NCBI RefSeq assembly: GCF_036324505.1
Contig: NC_086370.1
Location: 2,359,953 to 2,423,952, forward strand
Source: Eleginops maclovinus
Taxonomy: Eukaryota > Chordata > Actinopteri > Perciformes > Eleginopidae
Direction of reading: 5' to 3'
Length of the DNA stretch: 64,000 bases
In this document: piece by piece, positions 30,944 through 41,600 of the stretch
How positions within the stretch are numbered: position 1 is the first letter of the stretch
How the letters are laid out: the number at the start of each line of letters is the position of its first letter
Program-made: the position numbers and the translations under genes
The notes under the pieces: generated by a model
Told to the model about the DNA's origin: nothing
The model's input: the letters and a program-made list of their open reading frames with translations, nothing else
Databases searched by the model: none

Positions 30944-32929
30944 GCCTGTCGCATCTTCATAGAGCACATTGCGGGGACCATGAGAGACCATCTTCATGCT
31001 TTGGTTAAATGTAAGCCATTCTACTGCTCCTTGCTCTTTGATGGAAGCATCGACAAAGGCACATAAGAGAAAGAGGTGGTCAGCATCAAGTTAATTGAAA
31101 ATGGCACACCAGGAATCAGATACTTAGGTAATATTTTTATTCTTCATATTCATGTGTTTGGATCATTTGTTTTGGTATGTCTTTGATATCAATCAAAAAC
31201 TCTTGTATTTCTGTAGTCAACTCCCATTTCAGTTGAAGACAATAAGAGCTGCCAGTGCCACACAGCATGAAACTATTTAAATAACTAATTTAAATAACTA
31301 TGTATTTTTCTGCTTTTGATTTTCAGTATTACAGAGCCAGACTCATCTGATGCTGCAGGAATACTGAAGGCCATTAGAGAAAAGTGTAAGGAGAACCTTC
31401 TTAACCTCAGTAACTGCTTGACTGCAAAAGCAGCTGATGGGGCTTCTGTCAATTTTGGGACGACAAACGGTGTCCTTACCCATCTCCAGCAGGAATCCGC
31501 TTTGTGGATGATCAAGGTGCACTGCGTCGCCCACAGGCTTGAGCTGTGCCTGAAGGGTGCTTTTAAAGATTCTTACTTCACACAGGTATGTTTAATTAAC
31601 AATACATTTTGAAAAAATAGTTTGCTAAGGTTTTGCTACATGTTCTACTTGTATACTATTGTTTACACCATCACAGTATGGAAGAATTTGCTTATGTTGT
31701 TTTTTCCGCCTCAGATTGATGAGCTGCTCATGCACCTCTACTCCCTGTACCGTCGTTCCAGCAAGAAATGGAATGAGCTAAAGGCCATTGGAGAGGCTCT
31801 TGAAGAGCATGTCATGAAGCCAAGTCGCTCTCAGGGCACAAGATGGATAAACCACTGGCGAAAGGCCTTATCCTCCCTCGCCTCCAACTACAGATGCATC
31901 ATAGCACACCTTCTGGAAAGGCAGGAGGATTCTGGACCAGATAAGCAGAAGCTCAAGGCTTACTGGCGGCACCTAACATCATCCACGTTTGTCCTTTACA
32001 TGGCCTTATACCAGGATCTGCTGGCAGACCTGGCAGAGCTCTCCCTTGACTTACAGTCAGATGAGCTGTCCCTTTCCTCTGTCAGCAGCAGGGTCATGAC
32101 TTCCCAGGCTGTTCTGCTGAGACAGAAGGAACAACCTGGCCCCTACCTGCACCCTGTCATCACTGCCTTCACCAACACTGGCCGCACTGGCGTCTTTATG
32201 TACAAGGGAGTGGAGATCAGCACCTCATCAACATCTGCTGAGTCCTTCCATCGCCAAAGGAGTGAAATAGTTAACACCATCACTGCATGTATTGGTCAGC
32301 GTTTCTCCACATTCTCCACAGATCCTGTGCTCCTGGCTGCTGAAGTCTTCGATCCTGTTAACATGACAGCTGAAGATAACGTCAGTGCCATTCAGCAGTA
32401 TGGAGACAGTGAGCTGCGTAAGCTTTGCGAGCATTTTGAGCCACTTCTCACCATTAATGGCTGCAATGTGGCAGAGGTGGAGAGGGAATGGTTAAAAGCC
32501 AAATATGATATTGTGCATCACCACAAGAGGGAGGCCTTCCTTGTGCTTTGGCAGAGGATGCTGACGGAAAAGGAGAGCAAGTACCCCAACTTACTACATC
32601 TCGTCAGGATTGTCCTGGTATTCCCTGTTTCCACATCTCAAGTGGAGCGCCAGTTTTCCACAATGAAGCGTATACAAGGAGACTGGTGCTTAAGGCTGAA
32701 GACTTCGACCATCGAGGATCTCCTTTTAATCAAATCCCAGGGCTGTGACCCTGTTGTATATGAGAGCGAGGAGGTAGTGGCAAGATGGTGGGCAGCTGGC
32801 CTCTTGAGAAAGAGACCAAACATTCAACCATATGGGCCAAGACTGAACTTCAACCCTGACCCACAGGAGGCTAGCCCTACTCCACTTACCTCCCTATGTC
32901 CATCCTCAAGTGATGATGAGTCAGATTAG
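30944..32929 (+). pseudogene. ZNF862-like hAT-derived gene (unit 2)
   Basis: Exon blocks about 30944-31127, 31327-31585 and 31715-32929 correspond to those in unit 1, with the shared in-frame TAA at 31064-31066. The donor of the first block is weakened (TTAG|GTAAT here, TTGG|GTAAT in unit 1). The terminal exon is open and ends in TAG (TAA in unit 1). In that exon I count three amino-acid-changing and two silent differences from unit 1 (Ser/Gly, Ile/Asn and Leu/Ile changes), a ratio that does not suggest strong purifying selection. Confidence 0.78.
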
Positions 32930-33105
32930 AGAAACTCTCTCTAATCCTAACCCTTGACCCTTGAAGGCTGTTTCTTCTGCTCTGAAATTAAATATATTTA
33001 TTACATATTAATAGAATTTTTTATTTGATTTGGATTTTTGAATGGGAGAAGTAGTAGATTGAAAACATACCAAACACTAATTATTCAAAGTACAGTATTT
33101 CAATT

Positions 33106-33352
33106 TCCATCCATCCATCCATCCATCCATCCATCCATCCATCCATCCATCCATCCATCCATCCATCCATCCATCCATCCATCCATCCATCCATCCATCC
33201 ATCCATCCATCCATCCATCCATCCATCCATCCATCCATCCATCCATCCATCCATCCATCCATCCATCCATCCATCCATCCATCCATCCATCCATCCATAC
33301 ATACATACATACATACATACATACATACATACATACATACATACATACATAC
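33106..33352. repeat. (TCCA)n-(TACA)n array ending unit 2
   Basis: About 190 bp of CCAT units followed by about 55 bp of CATA units. It marks the right edge of the tandem region. Confidence 0.96.
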
Positions 33353-33589
33353 AAACATACATATACGGTAAGACTCTAAAAGGAGGCAAAGGCCTATATG
33401 ATATAATGTTTGACATTATTGATATTAAAAAAGTGATTTGTTTTCCATGTCATTTGTGTGTTTTTCTTATTAGAAAGTGAAGTTATTTATTTGTAAGCTC
33501 CAAATCCTATTTTTTCCTTGGCCTTCGTGCCCTAAAAAAATGTGTGACACCAAAGGCCAAATGGCCTTGCCCCTAAAATGACGAAATTC

Positions 33590-34725
33590 CAAGCCTGCTC
33601 CTTAGTAAAGCAGCGGGTGTAGGAGAAGTTCGGAGAAGCCATGGAGAAGGACTTTCGGTCGGCACCAAAGTTGTTCTGGAAAACCATCCGACACCTCAGG
33701 AGGGGGAAGCAGGGAACCATCCAAGCTGTGTACAGTAAGGATGGGACGCTGTTGACCTCAACTGATAGGGTGTTAGGGCGGTGGAAGGAACACTTTGAGG
33801 AACTCCTGAACCCGACAACTCTGCCCTCTATGTTAGAGGCGGAGCTGGAGTATGAAGGGGGATCAACTCCAATCTCACGGGGGGAAGTCACTGAGGTAGT
33901 TAAACAGCTCCACAGTGGCAAAGCCCCGGGGATGGATGAGATCCGCCCAGAAATGCTGAAGGCTCTGGGTGTTGAGGGACTGTCATGGTTGACACGTCTC
34001 ATCAACATTGCGTGGAAGTCGGAAACAGTACCGAAGGAGTGGCAGACCGGGGGGGTGGCTCCCCTTTTTAAAAAGGGGGATCAGAGGGTGTGTGCCAATT
34101 ACAGAGGCATCACATTACTCAGCCTCCCCGGGAAAGTTTACTCTAAGGTGCTGGAAAGGAGGGTCCGACCGATTGTCGAACCCCAGATTGAGGAGGAACA
34201 ATGCGGATTTCGTCCTGGTCGTGGAACGACGGACCAACTTTTTACTCTAGCAAGGATCCTGGAGGGGGCCTGTACCCTTATCTGGTCTACATGTGCTTTG
34301 TGGATTTGGAGAAGGCGTATGACCGGGTTCCCAGGGAGATACTGTGGGAGGTGCTGGGGGAGTATGGGGTGAGGGGTCTCTACTCAGGGTCATCCAATCT
34401 CTGTACTCCCAAAGCGTCAGCTGTTACCGGTTCTATCGGGTTCTCGGTAGCACGTCGGACCAATTTCCAGTGAGGGTTGGCCTCCACCAGGGCCTCCTAG
34501 GGAGGTGTTCCAGGCACGTCCAGCTGAGAAGAGACCGAGGGGTAGACCTAGGACCAGGTGGAGGGATTATATCTCTTTGCTGGCCTGGGAGCGCCTTGGA
34601 ATCCCCCAGTCAGAGCTGGCTGATGTGGCCAGGGAAAGAGAAGTTTGGGGCTCTCTGCTGGAGCTGTTACCTCCGTGACCCTGACGGAAAAGCGGGAAAA
34701 GATGGATGGATGGATAAATAACACA
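33590..34725 (+). pseudogene. LINE reverse-transcriptase fragment with internal deletion
   Basis: The plus-strand frame covers the N-terminal half of a non-LTR reverse transcriptase: [28 protein letters not shown] and, after frameshifts, [19 protein letters not shown] and [10 protein letters not shown]. At about 34490 it jumps straight to the 3'-terminal region ([20 protein letters not shown]...) and ends in a TGGATGGATGG tail. The part with the catalytic FADD motif is deleted, so it is not active. The same family occurs at 37.1-38.8, 48.6-51.5 and 53.6 kb. Confidence 0.85.
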
Positions 34726-35185
34726 CGCTGCAGGGGCTCGTGATGGCAGGGGGCTAATATTTGACCGACTACAATACTGGTTTTAGACACATCACAAGAC
34801 GTTACTATGTTTATAACAGCAATTCTTAATAGTTACTCTGATTAATACAAGTATTGGTTGACTGTGAGCCTTATACCTGCCGGTGTTTTGAGCTGCTGAG
34901 CGTAATATATTATAGCAGTGGTATGCATATGAGACTATTAGTGCCTACTCAGATTTTCAATCTACATTTGACTTTCTAATTATCTTCCTGTTCCACTACA
35001 ATTTGCCTTTCCAATCCACTACACTCGCTCTCATCCGATTTTAGCTACAAGGCCACTAAGCAAACAATCTTCTGCTGATATTGCGGATGGAGGATTGTAC
35101 ATGAGGTTCCCAGGACTGTATGAATCATTGTTTCCATCTCAGCCCAGGCACGGACCAAAAGCCGGTAAAGCTGGTTTGGATACTG
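34726..35185. other. Phospholipase gene 5' flank, with a dispersed repeat at its start
   Basis: 34851-34944 is homologous to 63579-63671 (ATTGGTTGACTGTGAGCC, GAGCTGCTGAG, GTAGCAGTGG-like words). The rest is unclassified upstream sequence leading to the TATA box. Confidence 0.5.
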
Positions 35186-35193
35186 TATAAAAG
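35186..35193 (+). promoter_or_regulatory. TATA box of the phospholipase A2 gene
   Basis: TATAAAAG sits about 30 bp upstream of CAGCCAGTAGC, a plausible start site near 35216. It is followed by a non-coding exon-like stretch that ends in a donor (AAG|GTTTAT at 35348/35349). The assignment rests on spacing and on the frame-consistent gene that follows. Confidence 0.5.
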
Positions 35194-35215
35194 CTCAGAC
35201 TTGTTCAGCCAGTAG

Positions 35216-35605
<390 letters not shown>

Positions 35606-35617
<12 letters not shown>

Positions 35618-38600
35618 GTAAAATTATCAACTACCATACAGCACCTTGCAGCTCAAAGTGTGGATGGGTTGGAGTCTGCCAGACAGCAACAACAGCACAC
35701 GTATACAAATGTATCGAAATCTAGTTTAGTTTGGTCTCTAGTCGTAATAAGTAGAGACTTTAACCTCCAGTGTTGATAAAGGAAGATCAAACTCCTCAAG
35801 AACATTTGACATAATATTCTCCAGTATAGCTTTTATATAGTGCGGGCGATAAAAACACAAAGTATTGTTTTTCACCTATTATAATACATAATGATTTATT
35901 AGTTGATTTATATTCTGTATTATTAAGCTATAACTCCAATGTAGCTAGTAAAGTCAAGTTAAAGTAAAGTCAAATCAATGTAGTGGAGTAAAAAGTAAAA
36001 ACTTGATTAAAAAAATGTAGTAAAGTGAAAGTATAAAGAAGCATAACATACCTCAAAAATGTACAAGTGGTAACTCTCCAGTTCCAGGAACAAATATCTT
36101 ATATAACAGATTCATTAAATATTTCCCTGAAAAACTCTTTCTGTTTGAAAGCTGTCTAACCCCTCATGGAGTAGAACATGTTAGAGCCCCGAGACTGCCA
36201 TGAAACTAAATGCAGTTTGGGGAATAACTAAAGAATTATTTATACAGCTAAACTTGTTTTTATTCTTTTTATTTGTTTCTAGAAACAAAATTGGTTTCAA
36301 TAACTTAGTTACAATTTTATAAATGCTTTTTTGAAAAAAATCCAGATCCATCCATGGTGATACCCACCTATGGTAATGAATTGCTTTAGCTAATCTAGTG
36401 CTTTTCTGTGATGTGCAGTTGTTCAGTGGTATTGCTCTGAAACCCTCTGCTAACTTAATGGAACCACAAGTGTTCCAGTAGCTTGTGGAGCTATTTATGC
36501 AGCTTTATATTCTGTTGACATTATGGGCAGCTAACAGTAAACTTAACAATAATAATATTAGAATTTCTGATTAACTGTATCTTTCCAAACTTTGCATTGA
36601 ACAAAAACATAACATTTGGGTTTTTTTATTTTCATATCGACATTGAAACAACATCATTTAAAATGAAGGCAGCACTTTTCAAGGTTTTCTGTAACTGTCC
36701 AAGTCTGTTCACAGTTTCTGTTCCACTGTTTCTGTTACAGTCCTTACACTCTGCCAGAGCCCATACATGTTCCTGTAAGAGTTCACTTCCTGTCTGTCTT
36801 CTTCTGGTGAAAACTCTGATGTCCAGTGCTCTGTCTTTTACCCTCTTTCCTTCTCTCCCTGGATCCTCCTTAGCAACGGTCATTATTTTGCTTATCTTAG
36901 CTTAGCAGTGGTGTGTTATCGACCTCTGAATTTTCCAAATTGACATATCAGAATCAGGTATTTAACGAAGCTGTGTAATAATTGCTTGTATTGGGCTTAT
37001 TCAACAGGTAGCTGTGTCCTACTGGACCTTGAATGTCACCATACTTAGGGCAGAAAAAGTTCCCTCCATGGATTACTGTAAGTACCACATTCCCATTACA
37101 GGATCTTTAGGTAAAGATGTGTGCTGTGAAGGTTTTTCTATCCATCTATCCATCTTCTCCCGCTTATCCATGGTAGGGTTGCAGGGGTAGCAGTTCCAGC
37201 AGAGAGCCCCAAACTTTCCTTTCCCTGGCCACATCAACCAGCTCTGACTGGGGGATTCCAAGGCGCTCCCAGGCCAGCGAAGAGATATAATCCCTCCACC
37301 TGGTCCTAGGTCTACCCCTCGGTCTCTTCCCAGCTGACGTGCCTGGAACACCTCCCTAGGGAGGCACCCAGGTGGGATCCTTACTAGGTGCCCGAACACC
37401 TCAACTGGCTCCTTTCAACACGAAGGAGTAATGGTTCTACTCCGAGTCCCTCCCGGATGACTGAACTTCTCACCTTATCCCTAAGGGAGATGCCAGCCAC
37501 CCTGCGGAGAAAACCATTTCAGCCGCTTGTATCCGCGATCTCTTCCTTTCGGTAATGACCGATCCTTCCAAGAAGTAAGGTTCCAGAGCCGACGCTTTGC
37601 GTAGAGGTGAGCCCCACCAGATCCGACTGGTAACGCTCCACCTCCCAGACAATCTATGGCTCCTTCCCCCCCAGAGAGGTGATGTTTCACGTCCCCAAAG
37701 CTAGCTTCTGCCGCCCGGGTCTGGTCCGTCGAGACCCTCTGCTTTCACTGCCGCCCGGGTCTGGTCCGTCGAGACCCTCTGCTTTCACTGCCACCCTTCT
37801 GGCAGCGCACACAACCCCATTGCTGGATCCCGTAGGTGGTGGGCCCCGCGGGACGGAGAAGCAGAGGGGCTGTGCCCGGCCGGGCTCCGTGGCAAGCCAG
37901 GCAACCAGATGCTCGCCGACAAGTCCTCCTTCTGAGCCTGGCTCTATAAGGGGACCCCGGGCTTCCTCCGGGTCGGGTATCCTCACTTTTTATAATGGCT
38001 TTCATGAGGTCTTTTGAATCAGTTTTAGTCTGGCCCCTTGCATGAGACCAATTTGCCATGGGCGACCCTACCAGAAACACAAGGTCCCAGACAACACAGC
38101 CCCCAGGTTCTACTCCAAGTCCCTCCCGGATGACTGAACTTCTCACCTTATCCCTAAGGGAGATGCCAGCCACCCTGTGGAGAAATCCATTTCAGCTGCT
38201 TGTATCCGCGATGTCTTCCTTTCGGTAATAACCGATCCTCCCAAGAAGTAAGGTTCCAGAGCCGACGCTTTGCATAGAGGTGAGCCCCACCAGATCCAAC
38301 TTGTAATGTAATGCTCCACCTCCCAGACAAACTATGGCTCCTTCCCCCCAAGAGAGGTGACGTTTCGACGTGGTCCGTCGAGACCCTCTGCTTTCACTGC
38401 CACCCTTCTGGCAGCGCACACAACCCCATTGCTGTTTCCCGTAGGTGGTGGGCCCCGCGGGACTGAGAAACAGAGGGGCTGTGCCCGGCCGGGCTCCGTG
38501 GCAAGCCCGGCAACCAGACGCTCACCGACGAGTCCTCCTTCTGGGCCTGGCTCTATAAGTGGACCCCGGGCTTCCTCCGGGCCGGGTATCCTCACTTTTT

Positions 38601-41600
38601 ATAATGGCTTTCATGAGGTCTTTTGAATCAGTCTTAGTCTGGCCCCTTGCATGAGACCAATTTGCCATGGGCGACCACACCAGGAACACAAGGTTCCAGA
38701 CAACACAGCCCCCAGGTTCATCGGGGCACACAAACCTCTCCAACACAATAAGCTGCTGGTTAGTATTTTTCATGAAACTGACACACATAGTATTTGTAAT
38801 TGCATTAACAGAAATGTTTCCTGTCTCTGTGTTACAGTTTCCAAATCTGACTGCTATGTTATTCTCACTCTACCTACGGCAACGGCAAGAACCTACCGCA
38901 CAGCAACTGTGTGGAACAATAACAACCCCGAGTGGAATGAAACTTTTACATTTAGGGTCCCCACCAAAGTGAAAGTGAGTCTCCTCAATACCTGACACCA
39001 TCTCAGAGATCAATCCATCCTGGAAGGAACAAGTTCACCTTATCTCTCCTCACTCATGTACATGTAGCAAGCTTAAATAACCTCAACAATACAACCTCCT
39101 CTGCTGTTTCTCCAGAACATTTTGGAGTTCATGCTGTATGATGAGGATACATGGTCACCAGATGACCTGATCTCCACGCTTCAGTTTGATATCAAAAACC
39201 TCACAATAGGGCAGAAAAAGACCAAGGAATTTGTCCTACATGCTAAGGTAAAAGCAACAAGTAACACAGAAAAACCCTTCCACTGTAGCATTTTAAAACA
39301 CTTAGAACTGATCTGAATTTGATCCCAAGTAGAAACGTCTGTACATCAACTTGTTGCTTATTTTAGTAGTGAGTGTGTTTACAATGGGGTTAAATGTTAT
39401 TTCCATGTCCACTTTTCTTTATAGACAGAGGCCAAACTTCTAATGGAATTTGAGCTACTTCAGAGGTAACTGTATATTATATTTTCTAATCTGTCATTTC
39501 ACAAAACATTTAAATGTTCACTTCTTGAGTCCTTATAAAACATTGTCTGTTTGGGTTTGAAATGAATAATGTGTGTCTTTTTATAGTGAGGATCCTCCTT
39601 CTGATTATATCACAAATGGCATCCTTCTGGTAAGACTTTTGACATGATATCAGCATTAACACCTAAATGAATACATTTAAGAACAAATCCAGAAACCAAA
39701 GTGACATCAGTACTTCATTCTCCTGAACAAATATGGAATACCAGAAGACATGCAATTTACCGGTGACAAATTAACATTGTGGCTACTTACTGTTTTCACA
39801 ACTGCAGCAGATTCCACTGTAGCAACAGTCCGGTAGAACACTGGTTTTGACTAGATGAGATTCAGTCCTGGTCAGAGACAGCAATGCAGTTAGCTGTGCA
39901 GAATACAGAATAATATCCATATTATTCCCCATGCATACTTTCAGCTACAGTAACATTCAACAGGTATCAAAAAACACAATGTGTAAGACTTTTGTTTTTA
40001 TACCTTTTATAATTTTTATTAAGCTTTTTCCCTTTTTTCAACTCTGCCAGTTTGACATTTCATCACTGGTGTAAAATAACGTAGTATATTTAATCAGGTA
40101 CTGTACTTAAGTACAATTTTGAGATACTTGTACTTTATTTGAGTATTTATATTTTTTGCTACTTTGTACTTCTATTCCACTAAAATTCAGAGGTAAATGG
40201 TGTACTTTTACTCCACTAGTGGCGGGTCCTCCTCTTTGTGTACATGAGGCTTGTCAGGACAGATCTAGGCTAGTCTTGCGCTGTGAGTGAACCGGTGCCC
40301 AGCTCTTGTGTGTCGCTGACTGTGTGCATTGCTGACTGAAAGACAATGTCTTCTGCCTCCTTTTTCCCCTTCGCTACAATAAGTTGGATTAATGTTCATT
40401 TGTATTTAAAGACATTTCAATTTGTGGGGAAAAAATTGGTTTAAAAAAAACCTAAAAAGTTGTCCAATCAAACAAATATTTTGCAACCACCCTGCAGTGC
40501 CTCCTGTACCCCCTGTTGAAGAAATCTGCTGTATGTGATTACCCTAACCAGAGTGCCTAATCTCTGTGTGTCTTTCAGGCGGCTCCGTTCTCTGCACTGG
40601 ATGTTGACGTTCAAAATCTACAAAGGCATGACTGTGAGTAGGCTACAGTAATGTTTGATCATGTTATCACTGTGCTGTTTGCCAAAAACATTCTCATCAA
40701 CTGGAAGACAGATTCAGATGACATTCAGAGATATAAGACATGTATTGTTATCAAATTTAAAGGGTCATGGGCAGAACCAAACACAGCCACAAGGCGGCCC
40801 CCTTGGCCTTTGTTTTTAACATTGTTTAAAGTTCAAAACATATAAGAAAGTTAGCAGTATAGCTTAGAGGACCTGCATTTATCACCATTGGTTGTTCCTG
40901 TGAGCGGTGCGTCACTTTGAATGTGGAGGACGCAAAGTGTTGTGGGACAGCAGTACCATGCTCTCTGGTAGGATGGTCTAGTCTAGTGTATACTTGATAA
41001 AAGAGATAACAAAGGAAGAATGAGGCTCCTTTTCCATCATCTCAAACAGCTCTTATCATGGCTGCCAGTTACATTCGGGTCATTTCCCTCTGTTAAGAAA
41101 CTTCCTGAGCGACAAGACTGCTTGACTTGAGCCATGGAGGCAGCAGAAAAACAGAAGAATGTATTTAAAAATAAAACCAGACAAAAACATGTACAACAAA
41201 TCAGAATCTTACAGTGTTTGCCATGAATTTGAACTTGTATCCATCTATAAATCCAGTGTTAGTGAAAGTGAGCAATACAGCCTAAGTGTAGCTGTTGAAT
41301 TAAAAAGTCAGGAACAGAACACAAAAATCAAGACTCCTTGGGGAAGTCATGAGCAGAAGATATCATGACTCTATATAATGAGAACTATTTTTGACTTTTC
41401 AAGCAACAGATAAATTGTTATTTATACAATGTATCAGCTTTAAGGAACAAGGTCCTGAAACTAAGAGGTGCCTATCCGGAGAATCAAACATTCAATGCAA
41501 AGGAAACCTGGAAACGTTTCTACATCAACAGAGACCTGGAGACAGAACTGGGAGTCGCAGTAAGTTTGAATTGTCATTTAATCGTCAGTTTGTTTTAAAT

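Larger units (their letters stand above)
26717..33300. repeat. Tandem unit 2
   Basis: This is a direct tandem copy of unit 1. The coordinate offset is 6378 bp before the MITE at about 27298-27447, 6531 after it and about 6561-6562 after the (CA)n expansion. Unit 2 begins directly where the TCCA array of unit 1 ends and itself ends in a longer TCCA/TACA array. Confidence 0.93.

Noticed and set aside
26477..33416. Ser-Ile-His-Pro and Met-Asp-Gly-Trp repeat ORFs; also considered as a CRISPR-like array
   Set aside because: They are readings of TCCA tetranucleotide arrays; there are no spacers and the DNA is eukaryotic.
36597..36905. 102-codon ORF upstream of the C2 exon, with a possible splice pair near 36740/36773
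   Set aside because: No C2-like or other recognisable motif; the exon at 37008-37077 fits the N-terminal C2 strand in phase.
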